From CAZGRP01 sp964527995 (GTDB taxonomy: Bacteria; Zhuqueibacterota; Zhuqueibacteria; Oceanimicrobiales; CAZGRP01), in assembly GCA_964527995.1 (NCBI GenBank), contig CAZGRP010000022.1, positions 1 to 64,000 on the forward strand: 64,000 nt of DNA, in the 5' to 3' direction. This document shows, one piece after another, positions 57,230-64,000 of this stretch. How positions within the stretch are numbered: the first letter of the stretch is position 1; each line of letters opens with the position of its first letter. Position numbers and translations under genes: made by a program. The notes beneath the pieces are model-generated. The model was not told the DNA's origin. It ran no database searches and saw only the letters and a list, made by a program, of their open reading frames with translations.

Positions 57230-58330
57230 TCAGGCCTCCAGCGTCATCCGGAATCTCTTGGCGCTCACAACCAGGAAAAAAATCCCCATCCCTGCAAGAA
57301 CCAGCAGCGGCGCCATGATCTGGGCGGTGGTGTTTCCTTTCAGCATGACGCCACGGATGATGGGCAGAAAGTAGCGCGCCGGGACAATGTAGGTGATGAT
57401 CTGCAGCACCTTCGGCATGCTGGCGATGGGAAAAATGAAGCCCGACAGCATGATGGTCGGCAACAGCGACGAAGTCAGCGCGGCCATCATGGCTACCTGT
57501 TGGGTCTGCGCCCGCGTCGAGATAAACAGCCCGATAGCCAGGGCAACGAACACGAACAGCAGCGAGGAACCGAGGATCAGGCTCAGGCTGCCGATGATGG
57601 GAACCTTGAACCAGAAATGCGCCACCAGCAGGATGATGATGGCGTCGATAAAGGCAAGGAAGATATAGGGCACCACCTTGCCAACGACGATTTCGGCCGC
57701 TCGCACCGGAGATACCAGCATCTGCTCCATGGTGCCGGTTTCCTTCTCGCGGGCAATGGTGACGCTGGTCAGTAAGGCTGAAATCATCATCAAGATCAGA
57801 GCGACCAGGCCGGGGACGAAGAAGTACGAGCTTTTCAACGTCGGGTTGTACTCGATCGTCACCCGCACATCGAAGGGCAAGGCGATGCCGCGGGCGGCGT
57901 TGTACGACTTGAAGATCAGGCTGGAATAGTCGCGAATGAGCTGGGCGGTGTTCGAATCGCTGCCGTCGATCAGCACCTGCACCGGCGTCGGCAGAGGCCT
58001 GCCGATCGAACGGGCAAAGTCAGCCGGGATGATCATCACCATCTGAGCCCGGCGTTCCTGGAACAACCGGCCCACGCCCGACTCCGGTCCGGGAAAGAGG
58101 CGGACAGTGAAAAATCTGCTGCCGCTGAAGGCGCGGATCAGGTCGAGGCTGGCCGGAGAGCGCGAATGGTCGATCACCGCCAGATCGATGTTCTGGATCT
58201 CCATGTTGATGGCGTAGCCATACATCAGCAACATGAAGACCGGCATGACGAAGATGACGATCAGCGTGCGGAAGTCGCGCCGGATGTGAATCAGCTCCTT
58301 GCGCAGAATAGGCAAAACTCTCCTGGACAC
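57230..58330 (-). CDS. ABC-2 type exporter permease (YbhS/YbhR-like)
   Basis: 366 aa, with the same plan as the neighbour: first helix VIFVMPVFMLLMYGYAINME, periplasmic domain, then helices beginning LVALILMMISALLTSVTIAR and the family motif REKETGTMEQMLVSPV. Only 15 bp separate it from the next gene. The two permeases are clearly paralogous and probably arose by duplication. Confidence 0.9.
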   Translation of the reverse strand: MSRRVLPILRKELIHIRRDFRTLIVIFVMPVFMLLMYGYAINMEIQNIDLAVIDHSRSPASLDLIRAFSGSRFFTVRLFPGPESGVGRLFQERRAQMVMIIPADFARSIGRPLPTPVQVLIDGSDSNTAQLIRDYSSLIFKSYNAARGIALPFDVRVTIEYNPTLKSSYFFVPGLVALILMMISALLTSVTIAREKETGTMEQMLVSPVRAAEIVVGKVVPYIFLAFIDAIIILLVAHFWFKVPIIGSLSLILGSSLLFVFVALAIGLFISTRAQTQQVAMMAALTSSLLPTIMLSGFIFPIASMPKVLQIITYIVPARYFLPIIRGVMLKGNTTAQIMAPLLVLAGMGIFFLVVSAKRFRMTLEA

Positions 58331-58384
58331 CGTTTCTCGCTCCAGCGGGCCTGGACCCGCAATGGCGTTCGACGCTCCACCAGG

Positions 58385-59161
58385 CTATGGGCTCTCCTGG
58401 ACACTGCGGTCTACCAGATGGATGAAGACCTCCTGCATGGAGGATTTGCCGTACTTCCTCTTCAAGGCCGTGGGCGATCCAAGGGCGATGCTCTGGCCCA
58501 GATGCATGATCAGAACGCGATTGCAGTACTCTGCCTCGTCCATGTAGTGGGTAGTCACGAAGACGGTTTTGCCGTTCTGAGCCAGATCATAGATCAAGTC
58601 CCAGAACCGGCGACGAGCTTCAGGATCCACACCACCGGTCGGCTCGTCGAGAAAGACGATCTGCGGATCGTGGAGCAGGGCGCAGCCGAGGGCCAGGCGC
58701 TGCTTGTAGCCGAGCGGCAGCAATCCAGTCAGCATGTCGGCGTGCCGGCTGAGCTCCAGCTCCTGCAGTAGCTGGGCGCGGCGCGCCAGCAGTTGCCGGC
58801 GCCGGAGGCCGTACACTCCGCCGTAGAATTCGATGTTCTCCGCCACCGTCAAGTCCTGGTAAAGCGAGAACTTCTGGCTCATGTAGCCGATGCGCTGCTT
58901 GATCTTCTCGCTCTCGCGGAGGATATCGAACCCCGCCACTCTTCCCGTGCCCGTGCTCGGCAACAGCAGCCCGCACAGCATGCGGATCGCGGTGGTCTTG
59001 CCGGCGCCGTTGGCCCCGAGGAAACCGAAGATCTCGCCCTGGCCAACGGCCAGATTCAGATTCTTGACGGCGTCGAAATCTCCGAAGCGCTTGCCCAAGT
59101 TCTCGGCCACGACGGCGTAAGCCTGCGTGGCATCTGAGCCATTCCGTTGTTTTTCAGTCAT
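58385..59161 (-). CDS. ABC exporter ATP-binding protein (second half of a split YbhF)
   Basis: 258 aa from the ATG at 59161. Walker A FLGANGAGKTT, Walker B QIVFLDEPTGGVD and the switch His in VTTHYMDEAEYC are intact. The signature motif is degenerate, LPLGYKQRLAL in place of LSGGQ. Together with the other ATPase gene it looks like a split version of the dual-domain YbhF. It powers the two permeases downstream. Confidence 0.9.
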   Translation of the reverse strand: MTEKQRNGSDATQAYAVVAENLGKRFGDFDAVKNLNLAVGQGEIFGFLGANGAGKTTAIRMLCGLLLPSTGTGRVAGFDILRESEKIKQRIGYMSQKFSLYQDLTVAENIEFYGGVYGLRRRQLLARRAQLLQELELSRHADMLTGLLPLGYKQRLALGCALLHDPQIVFLDEPTGGVDPEARRRFWDLIYDLAQNGKTVFVTTHYMDEAEYCNRVLIMHLGQSIALGSPTALKRKYGKSSMQEVFIHLVDRSVQESP

Positions 59162-59267
59162 GTCTTCAAACCCGGACAAGGGAATTGCATTTCCGTCCAC
59201 GCAAACACGCAGCCGCCTCCCCCGTCACGCGGCGCGTGCATCGGTGGTCGCTTCTGGCCGTCCGTTC

Positions 59268-60179
59268 TCAGCGCTCCGACTTCATCAGCTCCAGAAACGT
59301 GTCCTCAATCCCCGGCTCGATGCGCTCGAACCCCTCAATCCGCAGGGGCGCTTTCGCAACGATCCGGCTGATCTCCTCCGCCGACAATGGCGCCTCGAAA
59401 CTCACGTGCAGCCGGTCCCCGAACATCCGCACCGCCTTGCTCGGTGTGGCGCTACGAAAATAGGGCAACAGTTCGTGCGGATTGGGTGCCAGCACTTCGT
59501 ACAGCGTGTACGGAAAACGCTGGGTGATCCGGCGAGGATCATCCACGGCCAGCAGCCGCCCTTTGTGCATGAAGGCCACCCGGTCGCAAAGCATGGCCTC
59601 GTCCATGTAAGGGGTCGACACCAGGGTCGTCACGCCCTCGTCGCGAAGCCGCCGTAAGATCTGCCAGAACTCGCGGCGCGACACCGGATCGACGCCCGTC
59701 GTCGGCTCGTCGAGAATCAACACCTGCGGCGTATGGATCAGCGTGCACGACAGCGCCAGCTTCTGCCTCATGCCTCCTGAAAGTTGTTTCGCCAGCCGTT
59801 TACGAAACGGCTCCAGCTTGCTGAACTCGTACATGCGACGCAGGCGCACCTTCTTCTCCTCCTTCGGAACTCCGAACAGGTCGGCAAAGAACATGAGATT
59901 TTGCTCCACCGACAGGTCGAGATAGAGCGAAAAGCGCTCCGGCATATACCCCAGAAGACTGCGGATCGCCAGGGAATCGCGGCGAACGTCGTAGCCGGCA
60001 ACCTGCATTTCGCCCTCTTCCAGCGGCAGAAGCGTGCACAAGGTACGCATCAGAGTGGTCTTGCCGGCACCGTCGGGCCCGATCAACCCGAACAGCTCGC
60101 CGCGACGGACGCTGAGCGACACTCCATCCACGGCCCGAATCGACCCGTAGTTTTTGCCGAAGTTCTTGACCTGGATCAT
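59268..60179 (-). CDS. ABC exporter ATP-binding protein (first half of a split YbhF)
   Basis: 303 aa. Walker A LIGPDGAGKTT, canonical signature KQLSGGMRQKLAL and Walker B VLILDEPTTGVD are present. The switch His is replaced by Pro (VSTPYMDEAMLC), so the two ATP sites of the complex would be unequal. The ATG at 60179 has GGAGGAG directly before it, closer than usual; a TTG at 60188 is the alternative start. A C-terminal accessory domain of about 80 residues (PYTLYEVLAPNPHELLPYFR) follows. Confidence 0.88.
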   Translation of the reverse strand: MIQVKNFGKNYGSIRAVDGVSLSVRRGELFGLIGPDGAGKTTLMRTLCTLLPLEEGEMQVAGYDVRRDSLAIRSLLGYMPERFSLYLDLSVEQNLMFFADLFGVPKEEKKVRLRRMYEFSKLEPFRKRLAKQLSGGMRQKLALSCTLIHTPQVLILDEPTTGVDPVSRREFWQILRRLRDEGVTTLVSTPYMDEAMLCDRVAFMHKGRLLAVDDPRRITQRFPYTLYEVLAPNPHELLPYFRSATPSKAVRMFGDRLHVSFEAPLSAEEISRIVAKAPLRIEGFERIEPGIEDTFLELMKSER

Positions 60180-60189
60180 CTCCTCCAAC

Positions 60190-61080
60190 TCACGCCGCCG
60201 TGTGCAGGGTGATGGAAACCGGCATGCCGTGTTTCAGGATTCGCTGTGGGTTCGGGACGATGATTTTCACGGCGTAGACCAGGGAGGTGCGACTCTCCTG
60301 GGTTAGAATGTTCTTGGGGGTGAACTCCGCTTTTGAACTGATCCAGGCGACCTTGCCGACGAGCGTCCGATCACTGCCGTCTACCTTGACCTCTGCCTTT
60401 TGGCCGATCTTGATCTTGGGCAGATAGGTCTCGGAGACATAGACCTTGGCCCACATCTCCGAAAGGTCGATGATTTCGACGACCGGAGCGTTGGGTGGAA
60501 TCGTCTCGCCGGTATCGTAATAGCGCGCCGTGATCGTTCCGGAAAGAGGCGCTTTCACCACTGCGTCGCGGATGCGGCGCCGCAGCAGCTTCACCTGGGC
60601 CTGCAGCGCTTTCTCCTTGCTGGCGACCGAGGCCAACCGCTGCTGTGCCTGTTCGTAGCCGATCCGGGCCCGTTTGAAACCAATCTTCAAGTCGTCGAGC
60701 AGCTGCTCGGGAGCGGCGTTGGTGCGATAGAGGCTCTGGTAGCGTTCGTACTTGGTGCGGGCATAGTCGTAGTCGTCCCGGGCCCGCCTCACGTTCGCTG
60801 CGGCGATCCTGCGCTGCACCGCCAGATCCTCGAGGTTCGCCTGCACCCGCTCGAGCTCGTAGCCCAGCTTTTCGGTATCCACCAGAGCAATGGTTTGTCC
60901 CATCACAACGTCATCGCCTTCATCCACATAGACCTTCACCAGGTAGCCGCCGGTTTGCGCCGACACCTTGATGGCCGTCCCTTCGACGATGGCGCTGGCC
61001 TGAAAGGTCTGCGCTTCCTCCTTGCCACATCCTGCAAGCAGAAGCACAACAATGGCCAGAAACCCCAAGAACCTTTTCAT
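60190..61080 (-). CDS. HlyD/YbhG-type membrane-fusion lipoprotein
   Basis: 296 aa from the ATG at 61080, with GGAGG upstream. The lipobox is LLLAGC. The lipoyl motif halves (TGGYLVKVYVDEGDDVVMGQ and VKAPLSGTITARYYDTGETI) flank a long coiled-coil hairpin (about residues 80-160). It connects the ABC exporter to TolC across the periplasm, as YbhG does. The ATPase gene follows within 10-11 bp. Confidence 0.9.
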   Translation of the reverse strand: MKRFLGFLAIVVLLLAGCGKEEAQTFQASAIVEGTAIKVSAQTGGYLVKVYVDEGDDVVMGQTIALVDTEKLGYELERVQANLEDLAVQRRIAAANVRRARDDYDYARTKYERYQSLYRTNAAPEQLLDDLKIGFKRARIGYEQAQQRLASVASKEKALQAQVKLLRRRIRDAVVKAPLSGTITARYYDTGETIPPNAPVVEIIDLSEMWAKVYVSETYLPKIKIGQKAEVKVDGSDRTLVGKVAWISSKAEFTPKNILTQESRTSLVYAVKIIVPNPQRILKHGMPVSITLHTAA

Positions 61081-61103
61081 TGCATCCTCCGTTCGCGCTC
61101 CGT

Positions 61104-62414
61104 TCACTGGCCAAGCGAGCCGATGGCCAAAAGCAACTGCGTCCGCGAAAGGTAATATTCGATCAGGGTGCGCTCGAGCTGGCGTTCGGCTTTGGTCAGA
61201 TCCGCTTCGGCGACAACCACATCGTTGGTCGTCGCCACGCCGTTCCGCTGTTGCTGGCGCACGATCCGATAGCGCTCGCGCTGCTGCTGGACCAGCCGTT
61301 GCGCCAGCACGATCTGTTTGAAAGCGAACCGTAGATTCTCCCAACTGCGCTCCACCTCGTTGTCGACGCGGCGCAGCAGTTCGCGCTCCTCCAGGCTGAG
61401 ACGGGCGTACTCAAGCTGCGATTCCTGCAAACGACGGCGATCCTGACCTCCGCGCCACAGGTTCCATCGCAGTTGCATGCCGACGGTGCCGTAGTCCATC
61501 CAGTTGTTTGCCACCTGGTTGAGTCCTGGTTTGGCGAAATGATAGGCGATCTCGGCATTGATGGATGGATAGTAAGAGCCGCGAACCAGCTTCTGTTTCA
61601 GGCGGGCGGCACGCTGGGCCAGGGCGATGCTGGCCAGTTCCGGACGACGCCGTCGCGCCACCTGCTTCAGGCTGTCCAGGGGCATGGAAAAGGCGGCCGG
61701 CATCGGCAGCCGGGCCTCGGCGATCGGCCGCACCTGTGGGAGATCGAGGAGACGTGCCATCTCAAGCGCCACCAGCTTCAGGTCTTTCTGCAGCCGGTCC
61801 AGGCGGATCCGGACCTGAAGGGTCTGGTTGTGGACCTGCAACGTATCGAAGGCCATCACCTGTGCAGCCCGGAAAAGATCGCGCAGTTGTTGAAGTTGAA
61901 CCTGGAGTCGCCGCAGGCTGGCGCTCTGCACCTGGCGTTCCCTGATCAAAGTCTGGGCCTGATAGAAAAGCAGCGTCACCTCGAAGGCCGTCTTCTGACG
62001 CAAGAGGGCGAGCCGCGTCGCCTCCGACTCCAGCTTCGTTCGGGCAAGATCGACGCGGGTGCGCAGGCGGAAGCCATTGAAAAGGGGCTGGCGCAGGCCG
62101 ATGGAGAGATCGGTGCGATCGTGTCCGCCCAGCTCGATCTGCACATGCCGGCCCTGGGTCACGAACGCCGGCAAATCGAACTTTGCCACCTCATCCGTAT
62201 AGGACGTCGTCAGCTGGACGTCGAGTGAAGGCAAAAGTGCACCCCGGCGGCCGGCCACTTCCAATTCGGCGATCTCCTGTTTCTGCTCCTGCTTCTTGAG
62301 CTGCAGGTTGTTCTGCCGCGCCAGCCGCAATGCCTCCTCCAGGCCGAGCGGCGCCTGAGCCATTGCGGTCCCTGAGATCCAAAGAAGGATGACGGCTGCT
62401 GAGAATCCTCTCAT
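61104..62414 (-). CDS. TolC-family outer-membrane efflux protein (ABC system)
   Basis: 436 aa from the ATG at 62414 (GAGGAG 8 nt upstream; a GTG three codons earlier is less likely). A signal peptide (AAVILLWISGTAMAQ) precedes two OEP repeats (LGLEEALRLARQNNLQLKKQ, GLRQPLFNGFRLRTRVDLAR, VGMQLRWNLWRGGQDRRRLQ). It provides the outer-membrane duct for this ABC exporter. It lies between the TetR gene and the HlyD gene in one operon. Confidence 0.9.
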   Translation of the reverse strand: MRGFSAAVILLWISGTAMAQAPLGLEEALRLARQNNLQLKKQEQKQEIAELEVAGRRGALLPSLDVQLTTSYTDEVAKFDLPAFVTQGRHVQIELGGHDRTDLSIGLRQPLFNGFRLRTRVDLARTKLESEATRLALLRQKTAFEVTLLFYQAQTLIRERQVQSASLRRLQVQLQQLRDLFRAAQVMAFDTLQVHNQTLQVRIRLDRLQKDLKLVALEMARLLDLPQVRPIAEARLPMPAAFSMPLDSLKQVARRRRPELASIALAQRAARLKQKLVRGSYYPSINAEIAYHFAKPGLNQVANNWMDYGTVGMQLRWNLWRGGQDRRRLQESQLEYARLSLEERELLRRVDNEVERSWENLRFAFKQIVLAQRLVQQQRERYRIVRQQQRNGVATTNDVVVAEADLTKAERQLERTLIEYYLSRTQLLLAIGSLGQ

Positions 62415-62432
62415 GCCACCCACTCCTCAATG

Positions 62433-63068
62433 TTAAGAAACCGAGCCGGCGGTGCCCTTGAGTTGGCGGTACTGCCGCCGACCGGCCTCGGTCAACACGC
62501 CGTTCAGAATCATCTCCATCAATCCAGCCAGTGCATCATGCAACGAGTAGGAAGACCGGACCAGCACCTCAGGATTGATGGCCTCCCGCAAGGCACCAAA
62601 GAGAATGTGGAACAGCATCGGATAGTTGAGATCGGTGCGAACGGTGCCGTCGCGTTCTCCCTGGCGCAGGATGCCTTCCATGTTTTGCTGCATTCGTTCG
62701 CGGCGAAAGCGTTCGATCCGCTCCCACAGATGCGGCACGTCGCTGTGGAGACTGCGGAGCATCGCATGAGTTGCGAATCGCTGCTGTAACTCGGCCACAA
62801 CCTGCATCATCTCGAAGAGCTTCTCGATGGCAGAGGAAGGGCCAGCCAGAATGGCATCGCAACGGCGATTGACCAGAGCAAAGTGGTGCTCCAGAAGCTG
62901 CTCGAGAAGAGTCAGTTTGGAAGGGAAAAGCTTGTAGAGCGTCTTCTTGCTGATGCCCAGCTCGGCGGCGATTTCCGCCATCGAGGTCTTCCGGTACCCC
63001 AATGTTGAAAACTTTTCCTGGGCCTTGGACAGGATCCGCTCGCGAACGCTGCTGCCGGAAGAGTTCAT
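62433..63068 (-). CDS. TetR/AcrR-family transcriptional regulator
   Basis: 211 aa. The N-terminal helix-turn-helix is plain: RERILSKAQEKFSTLGYRKT, SMAEIAAELGISKKTLYKLF, PSKLTLLEQLL. The ligand-binding domain is of YbiH/AcrR type (PMLFHILFGALREAINPEVL). As first gene of the exporter operon, 18 bp ahead of tolC, it probably represses its own promoter and is released by a substrate of the pump. The gene order equals E. coli ybiH-ybhGFSR with an added TolC. Confidence 0.92.
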   Translation of the reverse strand: MNSSGSSVRERILSKAQEKFSTLGYRKTSMAEIAAELGISKKTLYKLFPSKLTLLEQLLEHHFALVNRRCDAILAGPSSAIEKLFEMMQVVAELQQRFATHAMLRSLHSDVPHLWERIERFRRERMQQNMEGILRQGERDGTVRTDLNYPMLFHILFGALREAINPEVLVRSSYSLHDALAGLMEMILNGVLTEAGRRQYRQLKGTAGSVS

Positions 63069-63178
63069 CTATGAATCCAGGAAGCGAGAGTGATCTCCCA
63101 CCCGCAACCAATGCGGACTGAACGTTGGCGCTGTGAGGGTGGGAACCATGGAAACGCAAAGAGTATTGTTGGTTTCCG

Positions 63179-63207
63179 AACATACAAAAGCACATCGACA
63201 ATGTCAA
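63179..63207 (-). promoter_or_regulatory. Promoter of the TetR-exporter operon, flanked by direct repeats
   Basis: Minus-strand TTGACA (63202-63207), 17-bp spacer, TATGTT (63179-63184). The octamer TTTCCGAA occurs on the plus strand at 63173-63180 and 63213-63220, exactly 40 bp apart and straddling the promoter: candidate operator half-sites for the TetR protein. Confidence 0.7.
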
Positions 63208-63316
63208 CCCGTTTTCCGAAGAAAAACGAGACGCTGGCAACCGAGCATGGAGGAGGGTGGCAATTCCGGGCAGGATGAGCCAAGGAACGAGGTAAGAGGC
63301 AGTCCAGTCGCAGAGC

Positions 63317-63358
63317 CAAAAAGAAAAGCCACTCTCAAGCAGTGCTCAAAAGTGGCTT
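63317..63358 (-). terminator. Intrinsic terminator after tRNA-Asp
   Basis: Stem AAGCCACT (63326-63333) / AGTGGCTT (63351-63358). On the minus strand it is followed by TTCTTTTT. Confidence 0.75.
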
Positions 63359-63361
63359 CGG

Positions 63362-63436
63362 CGGGGCCGACGGGAATTGAACCCGCGATCTCCGGCTTGA
63401 CAGGCCGGCGTGTTAACCAGGCTACACCACGGCCCC
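63362..63436 (-). tRNA. tRNA-Asp (anticodon GTC)
   Basis: A 75-nt cloverleaf. Acceptor stem GGGGCCG / CGGCCCC, D arm GTGT...ACAC, anticodon stem CCGGC / GCCGG with loop CTGTCAA (anticodon GTC), T arm GCGGG / CCCGT with TTCAATT loop, discriminator G. The CCA end is not encoded. It is flanked by terminators on both sides. Confidence 0.96.
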
Positions 63437-63441
63437 CTGAC

Positions 63442-63471
63442 ACAAAAGCGCCTTCCAGCGGGTGGAAGGCG
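63442..63471 (-). terminator. Intrinsic terminator of the DUF3098-like gene
   Basis: Perfect 9-bp stem CGCCTTCCA (63449-63457) / TGGAAGGCG (63463-63471) with a 5-nt loop. On the minus strand CTTTTGTG follows. It ends only 5 bp before the tRNA 5' end. Confidence 0.75.
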
Positions 63472-63505
63472 AGACATTTCCCAAACTACGACAGGAAGCG
63501 ACAAC

Positions 63506-63793
63506 TCAGTGGCCGCCCTGCGGGCCGCGCAATTTCGGATCCTTGTAGAGGATGGCCACGGGTATGACGACTACGTAGCCGATGACCAGCAGGATGGGAG
63601 CCAGCATCAACGACCAGAAGCTGTCCGCAGGACCCTGCGCCAGGGCAATGTACCCCAGCAGGATGATTACGATGCCGATCGCAAAGAGAAAATAGTTCGT
63701 CTTACCGAAGGGGAGCTGCATTTTCGGCTTCGAGCGCACGCCCCTTCCGCGGACGACTTTCTTCTTGCCACCTGTCGCTACTCGAGTCGCCAT
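63506..63793 (-). CDS. Small two-helix membrane protein, DUF3098-like
   Basis: 95 aa from the ATG at 63793. A basic N-terminal tail (TRVATGGKKKVVRGRGVRSK) is followed by QLPFGKTNYFLFAIGIVIIL and a second helix (LMLAPILLVIGYVVVIPVAI), ending with a short polar tail. LPFGKxNY before the first helix is typical of DUF3098 proteins of Bacteroidota-like bacteria, which have no known function. No Shine-Dalgarno sequence is visible; the promoter lies so close that the mRNA may be nearly leaderless. Confidence 0.7.
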   Translation of the reverse strand: MATRVATGGKKKVVRGRGVRSKPKMQLPFGKTNYFLFAIGIVIILLGYIALAQGPADSFWSLMLAPILLVIGYVVVIPVAILYKDPKLRGPQGGH

Positions 63794-63803
63794 AACAGAA
63801 GCC

Positions 63804-63832
63804 AATATAACGATCACGCCAAAAACAGTCAA
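63804..63832 (-). promoter_or_regulatory. Sigma-70 promoter immediately before the DUF3098-like gene
   Basis: Minus-strand TTGACT (63827-63832), 17-bp spacer, TATATT (63804-63809). Only 10 bp separate the -10 box from the ATG at 63793. The remaining 63833-64000 holds nothing recognised. Confidence 0.65.
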
Positions 63833-64000
63833 GCGAAATATAGGTCCTCCCGCGCGCCGGCGCTGCGCGGAACTGGAGAACGGAAAGATCGAAAAGCGCT
63901 GCTCACTTCTCCGCCGGCGACGACTCCCGGCATGGCCCCTACATTCCAACCAGGCAATGCAGGCCCGGCACGGGCTCTCGGCGAACTCCCGTGTGAGTCC

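Overview
The window is 64 kb of GC-rich DNA, with two 100-N scaffold gaps at 10073-10172 and 52199-52298. It comes from a Gram-negative (diderm) bacterium, most likely an uncultured member of the FCB/Calditrichota/KSB1-like lineages. This placement is an inference from gene content: a GWxTD-domain protein, a DUF4292 lipoprotein, a YfhO-type membrane giant, an LpxH-type hydrolase, beta-barrel proteins, a DUF3098-like protein and an EutN/CcmL shell protein, all in one GC-rich genome. No 16S or other phylogenetic marker is present to prove it. Gene density is high, with many 4-nt ATGA overlaps and ordinary sigma-70-type promoters (TTGACN-N17-TATNNT).

Layout. 0-16 kb is a cell-surface glycan region. 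It holds a YfhO-like protein, a broken LamG gene, and a tight four-gene plus-strand cassette (LicC-like nucleotidyltransferase, ApgM-like phosphomutase, methyltransferase, CDP-alcohol phosphotransferase). Facing it on the minus strand are a Wzx-type flippase, a DUF433 gene with a decayed DUF5615 toxin, and a TPR lipoprotein / DUF4292 / GT2 / GT9 / GT4 operon plus another GT2. 16-20 kb encodes peptide and amino-acid metabolism (Xaa-Pro peptidase, glycosylasparaginase-like hydrolase, aminotransferase) and an HNH nuclease. 20-28 kb is regulatory: an HDOD protein, an orphan fliM, a CheY-like receiver, an ECF sigma factor translationally coupled to an anti-sigma/O6-alkylguanine alkyltransferase fusion, a small unknown gene behind a long structured leader, a DksA-like protein and a cysteine hydrolase. 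28-40 kb carries an ATP-dependent DNA ligase, M1 peptidase, GWxTD protein, amidase, rhomboid, beta-barrel, LpxH-like hydrolase and PBP1A.

40-44 kb is a nucleoside-catabolic operon (phosphohexomutase-family enzyme, EutN/CcmL shell protein, deoxyribose-phosphate aldolase with an N-terminal extension, pyrimidine-nucleoside phosphorylase). It reads as a complete deoxynucleoside-to-acetaldehyde route tied to a bacterial microcompartment. 44-49 kb holds a cysteine-less thioredoxin-fold protein, an SH3/beta-barrel protein and Tex. 49-63 kb carries two export systems back to back: RND pump/adaptor/TolC, and TetR-TolC-HlyD-ABC-ABC-permease-permease of the YbhGFSR type, with a 3-methyladenine glycosylase at the end of the latter. 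The window closes with tRNA-Asp(GTC) and a small two-TM protein.

Most striking observations: (1) the sigma factor whose presumed anti-sigma is fused to a suicide DNA-alkyl acceptor, a plausible alkylation-sensing switch; (2) the microcompartment-linked deoxynucleoside operon; (3) the phospho-alcohol cassette, whose transferase has His where the fourth motif Asp is expected; (4) several families of degenerate 7-bp-period repeats confined to spacers and gene ends, with both assembly gaps abutting the same family; (5) a consensus promoter with a ~270-nt hairpin-rich leader at 25.5-25.85 kb.
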